In this document: piece by piece, positions 1 through 7,968 of the stretch | Layout of the letters: every line of letters starts with the position of its first letter | Numbering within the stretch: the stretch's first letter is position 1 | NCBI RefSeq assembly: GCF_030264295.1 | Contig: NZ_CP127173.1 | Span: 4,719,501 to 4,783,500, forward strand | DNA: 64,000 nucleotides | From: Amycolatopsis nalaikhensis | GTDB taxonomy: Bacteria > Actinomycetota > Actinomycetes > Mycobacteriales > Pseudonocardiaceae | Direction: 5' to 3' | The notes under the pieces: generated by a model | Databases searched by the model: none | What the model was told of the DNA's origin: nothing | What the model saw: only the letters and a program-made list of their open reading frames with translations | Program-made: the position numbers and the translations under genes

Positions 1-458
1 CGCAGCCACAGGTCCTGCGCGGCCGCCGCCATCTCGGCCAGGCCCTCCTCGATCGTGGCGAACACGTTGCCGGGCACCCAGCCCGCGTCGCCGTTGATCA
101 GCAGGTTGTTGCGCCCGTAGAAGATCGCGAGGTCGGTCGCGCCCTGGTCGCTGTGCGCCTCGCTGCCTTCGTCGTAGCCGTACGCCGGGTTGCCGATCTC
201 CCAGGCTTCGAAGCCGAAGTACACGACGTCGCCGGGGATCGGCGTGATCGTCGGGTTCTCCCGCCCCGGCTTCGGCTCCGCGAAGGGCGGCACGAGCGTG
301 TAGACCTCGTTGCGCGCGTACTTCGCGTGGTAGGCGGAACCGCTCTGCGGCAACGCGTCCCAGACGGCGCGGCACGTCCGCGGCGCCTCTTCGTCCAGCA
401 GCCGCGCCCGGCAGGAAACGCCGCGCTTGTCGAGGGTGATCGTGATGTACCGGGCCAT
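1..458 (-). CDS. DUF3830 family protein (3' end outside window)
   Basis: The frame reads from an ATG at 458 off the left edge of the window, giving 152 residues with no stop, close to the usual size of this cyclophilin-like-fold family, so only a few C-terminal residues are probably missing. The N-terminus starts MARYITITLDKRGVSCRARL and the middle carries conserved GDVVYFG and IFYGRNN segments, as I remember them for DUF3830. No biochemical function is established. It lies 2 bases downstream of the broken aminotransferase gene, so the two were probably co-transcribed from the promoter and operator near 1755. That places it in the GntR-controlled catabolic module. Family assignment is from memory of the fold family. 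Confidence 0.7.
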   Translation of the reverse strand, partial: MARYITITLDKRGVSCRARLLDEEAPRTCRAVWDALPQSGSAYHAKYARNEVYTLVPPFAEPKPGRENPTITPIPGDVVYFGFEAWEIGNPAYGYDEGSEAHSDQGATDLAIFYGRNNLLINGDAGWVPGNVFATIEEGLAEMAAAAQDLWL

Positions 459-460
459 GT

Positions 461-1718
461 TCAGCTCCCCGTGACCGAAGCGACGACGTCTCCCCAGATC
501 CGCAGCGCGTCGTCCACCTGCTCGGCGTTGACGACGAGCGGCGGCACCATGCGGACGACGTTCATGTACGGCCCGCAGGTGAGCAGCAGCAGGCCGTTCT
601 TCGCCGCCGCCTGCTGCGCGGCCTGCGCGGTGGCCGTGTCCGGCTCGCCATCGGCGGTGGTGAACTCCGAGCCGACCAGCAGGCCGAGCCCGCGCACCTC
701 GCCGATCGCCGGCGTCTTGTCCGCGATCACCCGCGCGCCTTCGAGCAACTGACGCCCGCGCTCGGCGGCGTTCTCGACGAGGTTCTCCCGCTGGATGACC
801 TCGAGCGTCGCGATCGCGGCCGCGCACGAGACGGCGTTGCCGCCGTACGTGCCGCCCTGCGAGCCCGGGAACGCCTTCGCCATCAGCTCCTGCGAAGCGG
901 CGATGCCCGACAGCGGGAAGCCGCTCGCCAGCCCCTTCGCGATGAGCACGATGTCGGGGGAGACGTCGAAGTGGTCGTGGCCCCAGAACTTCCCGGTGCG
1001 GCCGAACCCGGTCTGGATCTCGTCGACGACGAGCAGGATGCCGTGCCGGTCGGCGCGCTCCCGCAGTCCGGCCATGAACTCGCTGTTCGCCGGGACGTAC
1101 CCGCCCTCGCCGAGCACCGGCTCGACGAAGAACGCGGCGGTCTCGCTCGGCGCGCTGATGGTCTGGAAGACGTAGTCGAAGCTCGCGCAGCGCGAACTTC
1201 GTCGCGGTCTGTTCGTCCCAGCCGTAGTGGTAGGCGTACGGGAACGGCGAGACGTGCACGCCGGCCATCAGCGGGCCGATGCCGGCGCTGAACCGCGTTC
1301 CGGACGTCGTCATCGTCGCCGCCGCGACGGTCCGGCCGTGGAAGCCACCCTGGAAGACGATGACGTTCGGGCGCTTCGTCGCCTGCCGCGAGAGCCGCAA
1401 CGCCGCTTCGACGGCTTCGCTGCCCGAGTTCGCGTAGAAGAGCGAGTCGAGCCCGCTCGGCAGGACGTCGCCGAGGCGCTTCGTCAGCTCCAGCAGCGGC
1501 TTGTGCATCACGGTCGTGTACTGCCCGTGGACGAGCTTGCCGATCTGCTCCTGCGCGGCCGCCACGACGTGCGGATGGCAGTGCCCGGTGCTCGTGACGC
1601 CGATCCCGGCGGTGAAGTCGAGGTGGCGTTTGCCGTCGACGTCGTAGAGGTAAACCCCTTCACCGTGGTCGACCACGACGGGCGTTGCCTGCTTGAGCAG
1701 CGGAGATAGCTGGGCCAT
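461..1718 (-). pseudogene. class III (GABA-type) aminotransferase, frameshifted
   Basis: This is a PLP-dependent class III aminotransferase of the GabT type. The start ATG at 1718 follows AGGAG. The N-terminal frame (MAQLSPLLKQATPVVVDHGEG, then a GFHGRTVAAATMT segment) is intact to about residue 179. Coding then jumps to another frame, which carries the DEIQTGFGRTG cofactor motif and the LIAKGLASG Schiff-base lysine and runs to the stop at 461. The break is one extra A at 1179-1180 (plus-strand TCGAAGCTC where TCGAGCTC would keep the frame). With that base removed the protein is about 418 residues, normal for the family. It is paired with the divergent semialdehyde dehydrogenase, the usual GabT/GabD partnership. 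Either a recent loss of function or a sequencing error. Confidence 0.85.
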
Positions 1719-1754
1719 GGCAGCGTGCTCCTAGGTCGGTTGAGCGGGTTGTCG

Positions 1755-1766
1755 ATTGTTGACAAT
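1755..1766. promoter_or_regulatory. GntR-type operator copy 1 (ATTGTTGACAAT)
   Basis: ATTGT and ACAAT half-sites flank a 2-base centre in the 92-base divergent region between the aminotransferase (start 1718) and the dehydrogenase (start 1811). An outer TTGTC (1749-1753) pairs with GACAA (1761-1765). The same 12-mer recurs at 7930, with a one-base variant at 7089. The TTGT-N2-ACAA shape resembles sites of FCD-type GntR regulators, and one is encoded at 5600-6319. Assignment to that regulator is inference. Confidence 0.65.
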
Positions 1767-1810
1767 ATCCATAGCATGGCCCTCGGGACAACACGTGAGG
1801 AGCAGTCGGG

Positions 1811-3274
1811 ATGAGCGCGAGCACCGAGTCCGGCGTCGTCGACGCGGTCGGCAAGGAACTGTTCATCGGCGGCAAGTGGGTCGCCGCGGAGTCCGGGAAG
1901 ACGTTCCCGGTGGTGGACCCGGCCACCGGCAAGGAGCTGTGCCAGGTCGCCGACGCCTCCCCGGCGGACGGCGTCGCGGCGCTGGACGCGGCCGTCGCCG
2001 CCCAGGCCGACTTCGCGAAGATGGCGCCCCGCGAGCGCGGCGAGATCCTGCGCCGGGCGTACGAGCTGCTGATGAAGCGTCAGGACGAGCTCGCCCTGCT
2101 CATGACGCTCGAGATGGGCAAGCCGCTCGCCGAGTCGAAGGGCGAGATCGCGTACGCGGCCGAGTTCTTCCGCTGGTTCGCGGAGGAGGCCGTCCGCATC
2201 AACGGCGGCTACGCGACGGCCCCGAACGGCTCGGGCCGGTTCCTCATCACGAAGCAGCCGGTGGGGCCGACGCTGCTGATCACGCCGTGGAACTTCCCGA
2301 TGGCGATGGGCACCCGCAAGATCGGGCCCGCGATCGCCGCCGGCTGCACCTCGGTGATCAAGCCCGCCGCGCAGACGCCGCTGTCGATGCTCGCGCTGGC
2401 AGGCATCCTCGCCGAGGCCGGGCTGCCCGAAGGCGTGCTCAACGTCATCACGACCAGCGACTCCGGCGGCGTGATGGAGCCCCTGATCCGCGACGGCCGC
2501 GCCCGCAAACTGTCGTTCACCGGGTCCACCGGCGTCGGCCGCAAGCTGCTCGAACAGTGCGCGGACAAGATCCTCCGCACGTCGATGGAGCTGGGCGGCA
2601 ACGCGCCGTTCCTGGTCTTCGAGGACGCGGACATCGACGCGGCGATCGACGGCGCGATGCAGGCGAAGATGCGCAACATCGGCGAGGCGTGCACCGCGGC
2701 GAACCGGTTCTACGTGCAGCGCGGCGTCGTCGAGGAGTTCTCGCGGCGGCTGACCGAGCGCATGCAGGCCCTACCGATGGGCCGCGGCACCGAGAAGGAC
2801 GTCGTCGTGGGGCCGCTGATCGACGAGAATGCCGTCGACAAGGTGACGGAGCTGGTCAAGGACGCCACCGACCGCGGCGCGCGCGTGCTTACCGGCGGCT
2901 CCGGCGTCGACGGGCCGGGCCACTTCTACCAGGCGACCGTGCTCACCGACGTCCCGCAGGAAGCGCGGCTGACGCACGAGGAGATCTTCGGGCCGGTCGC
3001 CCCGATCACGCCGTTCGACACCGAGGAAGAGGCGGTGGCGAAGGCGAACGACACCGAGTTCGGCCTGGTCTCGTACGTCTTCACCAGCGATCTCAAGCGC
3101 GCGCTGCGGGTCAGCGAGGCGCTCGAAGCCGGGATGATCGGGCTGAACCAGGGCATCGTGTCGAACCCGGCGGCGCCGTTCGGCGGCATCAAGGCGTCCG
3201 GGCTCGGCCGCGAAGGCGGGACGGTCGGCATCGAGGAGTTCCTCGAGACCAAGTACATCGCGGTGGCCCTGTGA
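1811..3274 (+). CDS. gabD: NAD(P)-dependent succinate-semialdehyde-type dehydrogenase
   Basis: This 487-residue aldehyde dehydrogenase oxidises an aldehyde such as succinate semialdehyde to the acid with NAD(P). The cofactor-binding TPWNFPMAMGTRK and SFTGSTGVG segments are present. The general-base glutamate is E260 in MELGGNAPF and the catalytic cysteine is C294 in GEACTAANRF. ATG at 1811 is preceded by GAGGAG. The stop overlaps the GTG of the next gene by 4 bases, so the two are translationally coupled. The neighbouring broken GABA-type aminotransferase supports a semialdehyde as substrate. The operator at 1755 lies 45 bases upstream. Family is sure; the exact aldehyde is inferred. Confidence 0.9.
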   Translation: MSASTESGVVDAVGKELFIGGKWVAAESGKTFPVVDPATGKELCQVADASPADGVAALDAAVAAQADFAKMAPRERGEILRRAYELLMKRQDELALLMTLEMGKPLAESKGEIAYAAEFFRWFAEEAVRINGGYATAPNGSGRFLITKQPVGPTLLITPWNFPMAMGTRKIGPAIAAGCTSVIKPAAQTPLSMLALAGILAEAGLPEGVLNVITTSDSGGVMEPLIRDGRARKLSFTGSTGVGRKLLEQCADKILRTSMELGGNAPFLVFEDADIDAAIDGAMQAKMRNIGEACTAANRFYVQRGVVEEFSRRLTERMQALPMGRGTEKDVVVGPLIDENAVDKVTELVKDATDRGARVLTGGSGVDGPGHFYQATVLTDVPQEARLTHEEIFGPVAPITPFDTEEEAVAKANDTEFGLVSYVFTSDLKRALRVSEALEAGMIGLNQGIVSNPAAPFGGIKASGLGREGGTVGIEEFLETKYIAVAL

Positions 3275-4329
3275 AGACCTACCGCCTGGCGAGCATCCCC
3301 GGCGACGGGATCGGCGTGGACGTCACGGTCGAGGCCCGCAAGGTCCTCGACCGGGCGGCCGCGCTCTTCGGCTTCGCGCTGGAGTGGACGGAGTTCGACT
3401 GGAGCTGCGAGCGGTACGCCCGGCACGGGTCGATGATGCCGGACGACGGCGTCGAGCAGCTCTCGGCGTTCGACGGGATCCTGCTCGGCGCGGTCGGCTT
3501 CCCGGGCGTCCCGGACCACGTTTCGCTGTGGGGCTTGCTGATCCCGCTGCGGCGCGCGTTCCAGCAGTACGTCAACCTGCGCCCGGTGCGGCTGCTGCCA
3601 GGCACTACGTCGGTGCTGGCCGGCCGGAAAGCCGAAGAGCTGGAGCTGGTCGTCGTCCGGGAGAACTCCGAAGGCGAGTACTCCGCGATCGGCGGACGGC
3701 ACAACGCCGGACGGCCCGACGAGTTCGTGCTGCAGGAGTCCGTGTTCACGCGCGTCGGTGTCTCGCGGATCATCCGGTACGCCTTCGAACTGGCGCGGAC
3801 GCGGTCTTCGCGCGTCTGCTCGGCGACGAAGTCCAACGGCCTGATCCACTCGATGCCGTTCTGGGACGAGATCTTCGCCGAGGTCGCGCTCGAGTACCCG
3901 GATGTCCACAGTGAACAGATGCACGTGGATGCCTTGGCGGCGCGGATGGTCCAGGCGCCGGACCGGCTCGACGTCGTGGTGGCGTCGAACCTCTTCGGCG
4001 ACATCCTGAGCGACCTGGCGGCCGCGATCACCGGCGGGCTCGGCATGGCGCCGTCCGGCAATATCAACCCATCGGGTGAATTCCCGTCGATGTTCGAAGC
4101 CGTCCACGGCAGTGCTCCGGACATCGCCGGGCAGGGCATCGCGAACCCCGTCGCGCAGATCCTGGCGGCCGCGATGCTCGTCGAACACCTGGGCGAAACC
4201 GTTGCAGCGCAAGCGATCCGGACCGCGGTGGACCGCGTGCTCGACGAGGGCCGCGTGCGCACGCCGGACCTCGGCGGCACGGATACCACAGAACGGCTCG
4301 GCACGGCGGTGGCCGAAACGCTGGGCTGA
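3271..4329 (+). CDS. tartrate / D-malate-type dehydrogenase
   Basis: This 352-residue protein belongs to the isocitrate/isopropylmalate dehydrogenase superfamily, tartrate dehydrogenase/decarboxylase (DmlA/TtuC) branch. It opens with IPGDGIGVDV. Later come the substrate-loop arginines around VNLRPVRLLPG, the VVRENSEGEYS segment, the metal-binding NLFGDILSDLAAAITGGLG stretch and a GSAPDIAGQGIANP dinucleotide segment. Such enzymes oxidatively decarboxylate D-malate, tartrate or a related 2-hydroxyacid using NAD and a divalent metal. GTG at 3271 overlaps the stop of the upstream gene. Its presence points to a C4 hydroxydicarboxylate or analogue as an intermediate of the module. Tartrate and D-malate activity cannot be separated from sequence. 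Confidence 0.85.
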   Translation: MKTYRLASIPGDGIGVDVTVEARKVLDRAAALFGFALEWTEFDWSCERYARHGSMMPDDGVEQLSAFDGILLGAVGFPGVPDHVSLWGLLIPLRRAFQQYVNLRPVRLLPGTTSVLAGRKAEELELVVVRENSEGEYSAIGGRHNAGRPDEFVLQESVFTRVGVSRIIRYAFELARTRSSRVCSATKSNGLIHSMPFWDEIFAEVALEYPDVHSEQMHVDALAARMVQAPDRLDVVVASNLFGDILSDLAAAITGGLGMAPSGNINPSGEFPSMFEAVHGSAPDIAGQGIANPVAQILAAAMLVEHLGETVAAQAIRTAVDRVLDEGRVRTPDLGGTDTTERLGTAVAETLG

Positions 4330-4389
4330 CTTTTTGTCGGTGCCCTCCGGCACGGTGGTCTCGAACCCACCGAAGGGGAGGAGACACCG

Positions 4390-4860
4390 ATGTGCTCTGC
4401 CTGTGAGGACCCGGACAGATCCGGTTACCTGGAACGGCTGCGCGAAGGCGTGGCCGAGCGGGGCTGGATGGTGCAAGGAGTCGTGAACAGCGGGTCGTAC
4501 CCGCCGTGGGCCTACACGATCGGCCTGAGCGGGTACGACTTGCCTGAGCTGGTCGTGACGGGCCTGCCGGTCGTGGCGGCCGGAAAGCTGCTCAACGACG
4601 TGGCTTCGCGCGTCCTGGGCAGCTCACCGCCTGCCGCGGGCGAACGCGTTGCGCTGCCCGGCGGTCCGCTGGTCGAGGTGGTCGCCCTCGCGGAGCCGTC
4701 GGCGCACCTGATGGTCGCGACAGCGTTGTACGGCAACGAAATCCGCGCGCTGCAGCTGGTTCACGCGGACTCGTGCGGCCGCTTCCCGTGGTCCCCGGAC
4801 TACCGCGACGGCCGCGGTGGCCAGCCCGTGCTGGGGGTGCGTCGTGCCCGGCAGATGTGA
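4390..4860 (+). CDS. DUF4262 domain protein
   Basis: The product has 156 residues. The start CSACEDPDRSGYLERLREGV and the AYTIGLSGYDLPELVVTGLP segment are typical of DUF4262, a small soluble family of unknown function widespread in actinobacteria. ATG at 4390 is preceded by GGGGAGGAG. It follows the tartrate-type dehydrogenase by 60 bases but has no obvious metabolic link to it. The last ~25 residues are basic and less conserved in appearance. Confidence 0.75.
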   Translation: MCSACEDPDRSGYLERLREGVAERGWMVQGVVNSGSYPPWAYTIGLSGYDLPELVVTGLPVVAAGKLLNDVASRVLGSSPPAAGERVALPGGPLVEVVALAEPSAHLMVATALYGNEIRALQLVHADSCGRFPWSPDYRDGRGGQPVLGVRRARQM

Positions 4861-5002
4861 CTGCGAACCGCCGGTCGGCTGCTTCCCGACGCCGGTGCGG
4901 GCCGTCCACGTCCGCATCCCGCCGAGCGGACTACCTGAACCGCACGACGACCCGGTCGACGAATCGCCCGCTGCGGACCGCGAGCCGAGGTGGCGGTCAC
5001 GC

Positions 5003-5590
5003 ATGACGTCCCTCAGGGAACGCGCGCATGCTGTCCCGGGACGCCTTTTACAGTACGCAACCCGCTTCCGGACCGAAGGCGCCGACGGGTTCACCCGCAG
5101 CACCGCCCCACACGACCAGCCGACCGCGTTCGGGCCGGCGGTGACCGAGGCGGAGCCGTGGGCCCGCGAAGAACTCGCCGACCACGGTCTCGACAACGCC
5201 GGCGGATCGACGACATGGGAACTCTCGGACAACGGGCTGGCCTTCACCGGCGACCAGCCCCTGCGGACCTGGCTCGCCACCACCCTCGCCGATCTCGAAG
5301 ACCTGCTCGAGCAATACCGGCAGAGCCTCGATGGTCAGACGCCTCAGCAGGGCGACGACGCCCGGCCCGAAGCCGTTCCCGCCGCCGGACCTCGCCGGCC
5401 CAGCGGCGTGACCACCCCGGCCGGTCTCGGCGACCGGCGTGGTCGCCTTCGTCGGCTGTTCCATCGTTCTCGGACCTGCCTGGGGCGACCAGGTCACCGT
5501 AATGATCGGCGACACGGTCGCCCGCTACCAACGCCTCACCAACACCGAACTGTCCGAGAAGCCCGGGGACAGCACACGGAACGCGCGTCG
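5003..5590 (+). pseudogene. possible decayed hypothetical gene
   Basis: This 740-base gap between DUF4262 and the GntR gene holds no intact gene I recognise. From 5003 to about 5350 one frame has actinobacterial codon bias and protein-like composition (for example WELSDNGLAFTGDQPLRTW and ADLEDLLEQYRQSLDG). It then loses that bias. A second frame, offset by +1, picks up at about 5425 with a hydrophobic VVAFVGCSIVLGPAWGDQV stretch. This pattern suggests a short gene broken by at least one indel. No homologue comes to mind, and it could also be chance coding-like sequence. Confidence 0.3.
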
Positions 5591-5599
5591 GCGTTCCGC

Positions 5600-6319
5600 T
5601 CACGCGTTGCCCGGCACCGGCGGGGCGTGTCCTTCCTTGAGACTGGTCCCGGGCGCGAGCCGCTGCACGGCGTCCTCCATGTGGGCCTCGAGGAGCGCAA
5701 GCGCCGTCTCTTCGTCTCCGTCGCGAAGGGCCTGAATGAGCTTCGTGTGCTCCTCGACTCGTTCCTCGACCCGCTGGTAGGTGCCCTGCAGCGCCGTCAG
5801 GCACATGCGCGTCTCGATGAGGAGGGTCCGGGCCATCCGGACGAGCCGCTTGCTGCCGGAGGCGTTGATAAGGGCCTCGTGGAACTTGAGATCCGCGGTG
5901 GAGAGCGCGTGCGGATCATCTTCACTGGCGGCGGTGGCCATCTCCGCGACGGTGTGTTCGAGCAGGGCCGCGATCCGGTCGCGTTCTCCGCCGCGCAGGG
6001 CGCGGAGCATGGCGGCGCGTTCGATCGCCGAGCGCGCCGCGTAGATGTCGTAGACGTCTCCGGGCTCGAGATCGATGACGAAGAGCCCGCGGTGCCGTTC
6101 ACTCCGGAGGAGCCCCTCGGAGACGAGATGCTGCATCGCCTCCCGAAGCGGCCCCCGTGACACCTGGAACCGCGCGGCGAGCTCGGTCTCGCCGAGCTGG
6201 GTGCCGGGCGGGAGGGCGCCGGTCATGATCGCGTCGCGCAGCTGGCGCGCGATGACCGCGGCCGTCGACTCGCGGCTGACCGGTTCGATCTCGGGCAGCA
6301 TGCCCGGTGGCAGGGCCAT
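5600..6319 (-). CDS. GntR family regulator, FCD type
   Basis: The 239-residue protein has an N-terminal winged helix (about residues 15-80; IARQLRDAIMTGALPPGTQL, then the recognition-helix region RFQVSRGPLREAMQHL). A C-terminal all-helical FCD ligand domain (about 85-220) carries metal/ligand-type histidines in LKFHEALINASGS and HTKLIQALRDGD. FCD regulators usually bind carboxylic-acid ligands and repress catabolic genes. Its ATG is one base past the stop of the upstream racemase-fold gene, so it is expected to be co-transcribed with, and probably autoregulated through, the operator at 7089. The three ATTGTYGACAAT palindromes are its most likely targets. Confidence 0.9.
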   Translation of the reverse strand: MALPPGMLPEIEPVSRESTAAVIARQLRDAIMTGALPPGTQLGETELAARFQVSRGPLREAMQHLVSEGLLRSERHRGLFVIDLEPGDVYDIYAARSAIERAAMLRALRGGERDRIAALLEHTVAEMATAASEDDPHALSTADLKFHEALINASGSKRLVRMARTLLIETRMCLTALQGTYQRVEERVEEHTKLIQALRDGDEETALALLEAHMEDAVQRLAPGTSLKEGHAPPVPGNA

Positions 6320-6320
6320 G

Positions 6321-7067
6321 TCAGGCGCTCCCGCCCGGTAGGTGCCGGAACAGCGCGCCGAGCGAGCGGACGAGACGGTGCTGGCCGGTCAGGCGCAGGC
6401 CTTCCCAGACGGTGACCTGGTTGGCGGTCAGCACGGGCTTCTTCAGCGCGGCTTCGATGGCGTTGATCTCGCCGAGGGTGCGCATGGCGGTGTCCGGCAC
6501 CAGGACGGCGTCGGCGTCCGGGTGGTCGTGGCGCACGGCGAGCTCGACCACGGCTTCCGGTGCCATCGCCCCGACCTCGGCGGCCGTGATGATGTCGGCG
6601 CTGGCCATCGAGACGACCTCGATGCCGCCCGCCTTCAGGAAGTCGACGAACAGCCGGGCGATGTCGTCCGGGTAGCTGGCGGCGACGGCGACCCGCTTGA
6701 CGCCCAGCGCCCGCGCGGCGTGCACGAACGCGAAGGAGGTGCTCGAGGCCGGCACCCCGGCGACGGCGCCGAGCCGGTCGGCCTGGTCCTGGGCGCCGTC
6801 CCAGCCGTAGACGAAGCTGCCGCTGGTGCAGGCCCAGATGACCGCGTCCGGCTCGTGCTTCTTGAGCAGGGCGGCACCGTCGGCGAGGCGGGTTTCGCTG
6901 CCGAGGTCCAGCAGTTCGGCGACCGCGTGCTTGTCGGTGCCGTAGATGTGCTCGACCGCGAGCCGGATGTCGCCCTCGTCGGCCGCCACGCCGCCGAGCA
7001 GCTGCTCGGCCAGCGGGTAGTCGTCTTCGGCCGCGTGGTCGGGGTAGATGAAGCCGATGGTGGTCAC
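6321..7067 (-). CDS. Asp/Glu racemase / maleate isomerase-fold protein A (second Cys replaced)
   Basis: This 248-residue member of the Asp/Glu racemase, maleate cis-trans isomerase and arylmalonate decarboxylase superfamily keeps the first catalytic-type cysteine (C80 in WACTSGSFVYG). At the second site it has LVPDTAMRT with D192, where its neighbour has a cysteine. The GTG at 7067 follows GGAGG at good spacing. A longer reading from 7130 would run across the operator and promoter, so I rejected it. It is followed one base later by gntR. Pairing with the next paralogue suggests a heteromeric enzyme or two related reactions. The substrate is unknown. Confidence 0.8.
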   Translation of the reverse strand: MTTIGFIYPDHAAEDDYPLAEQLLGGVAADEGDIRLAVEHIYGTDKHAVAELLDLGSETRLADGAALLKKHEPDAVIWACTSGSFVYGWDGAQDQADRLGAVAGVPASSTSFAFVHAARALGVKRVAVAASYPDDIARLFVDFLKAGGIEVVSMASADIITAAEVGAMAPEAVVELAVRHDHPDADAVLVPDTAMRTLGEINAIEAALKKPVLTANQVTVWEGLRLTGQHRLVRSLGALFRHLPGGSA

Positions 7068-7088
7068 GGAACCTCCGGAGGGACGCAA

Positions 7089-7117
7089 ATTGTCGACAAT
7101 CCTAGAGGGCTGGTCAA
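7089..7117 (-). promoter_or_regulatory. promoter with GntR-type operator copy 2
   Basis: A perfect 12-bp palindrome ATTGTCGACAAT lies at 7089-7100. On the minus strand TTGACC (7117-7112), a 17-base spacer and GACAAT (7094-7089) form a plausible sigma-70-type promoter for the gene starting at 7067. The operator would then cover the -10, consistent with repression. It lies between the two racemase-fold genes and gives gene A and gntR their own promoter. The promoter call is inference; the palindrome is seen directly. Confidence 0.55.
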
Positions 7118-7126
7118 GGAATACCT

Positions 7127-7867
7127 TCACGACACGTCACGAAGCCACTTCCCGGGTCCGACGATGGGCAGGTTCATCCGGCGCAGGCACGCCCACATGG
7201 TCAGCTGGTTGGCCGTGAGCACCGGCTTCCCGAGTGCGGCTTCCAGCGGCTCGATCAGGTCGTACGTGGGGAGGTTGGTGCAGCTGACGAAGATCGCCTC
7301 GGCGTCGCCGTGGTCCGCGGCCAGGATGCGCTCGGCGATGGTCCGGTAGCTGACCTTCCAGATGCCGCCGCCCAGCCCGAGGTGGTCGCTGGCGACGGTC
7401 TCGACCTTCAGCTCGGCGAGGAAGTCGTGCAGCGCGCGGGTGAGGTCGGCGTCGTACGGGGTGAGCACCGAGACGCGGTGCAGGTCGAGCTGCTGCAGCA
7501 CCTCGGCCAGCGCGCCCGAGGTGGTGACGGCGTCCGGAGCGCCGGCATCGCAGATCGCCTTGGTCAGCGAGCGCTCGTAGTCGACGCCGTTGACGAAGCT
7601 GCCCGACGTGCAGAGGTAGGCGACGACCTCGGGCTCGACGTGCAGCACGTCGCGCGTCGCGCTGGCCAGGTGGTGGCTGTCGCTGACGAGGCGGGCCATC
7701 TCCATGCTGACCGGCACGGGCTCGTACGGCGTGCGGGCGAGGTGGAGGGACACCTCCATCGGCACCCAGCGCCAGAGCTCGCGCTCCAGCGCGAGATCGA
7801 ACGGCGCGATGACCCCGATGCCGCGTTGCGCCAGCGGGCCCTCGAACGCCAGGAAGTCGAAATCCAA
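7127..7867 (-). CDS. Asp/Glu racemase / maleate isomerase-fold protein B
   Basis: This 246-residue paralogue of the downstream gene has both expected cysteines: C86 in YLCTSGSFVNG and C196 in VSCTNLPTYD. That is the arrangement of maleate cis-trans isomerase and Asp/Glu racemases, which use two cysteines across a pseudo-twofold axis. The sequence fits the maleate isomerase/arylmalonate decarboxylase branch. The best start is TTG at 7867, with GGAGG eight bases upstream (MDFDFLAFEGPLAQRGIGVI); no ATG or GTG is as well placed. It is divergent from the hydroxyacid dehydrogenase, with the third operator copy in between. Substrate unknown; a C4 unsaturated or aryl dicarboxylate is plausible. Confidence 0.8.
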   Translation of the reverse strand: MDFDFLAFEGPLAQRGIGVIAPFDLALERELWRWVPMEVSLHLARTPYEPVPVSMEMARLVSDSHHLASATRDVLHVEPEVVAYLCTSGSFVNGVDYERSLTKAICDAGAPDAVTTSGALAEVLQQLDLHRVSVLTPYDADLTRALHDFLAELKVETVASDHLGLGGGIWKVSYRTIAERILAADHGDAEAIFVSCTNLPTYDLIEPLEAALGKPVLTANQLTMWACLRRMNLPIVGPGKWLRDVS

Positions 7868-7929
7868 GGCTCAGCCTCCGGAATACGTCTGTACTTGACA
7901 CGTCCGGTGCTCCGGGGGTCGTTCCTCGG

Positions 7930-7962
7930 ATTGTTGACAATCATACGAGTGACTTTTACCGT
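7930..7962 (+). promoter_or_regulatory. leaderless-type promoter with GntR-type operator copy 3
   Basis: ATTGTTGACAAT (7930-7941, with G and C extending the symmetry at 7929 and 7942) contains a perfect -35 TTGACA at 7934-7939. A 17-base spacer leads to TACCGT at 7957-7962, and GTG follows at 7969. The 6-base gap from the -10 to the start codon suggests a leaderless transcript, and the operator overlaps the -35. It also lies upstream of the divergent gene starting at 7867. Confidence 0.6.
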
Positions 7963-7968
7963 GTCAAC

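Noticed and set aside
7068..7130. A longer start for racemase-fold protein A at 7130
   Set aside because: It would include the operator and the promoter and overlap the previous gene stop; GTG 7067 has GGAGG at proper spacing.
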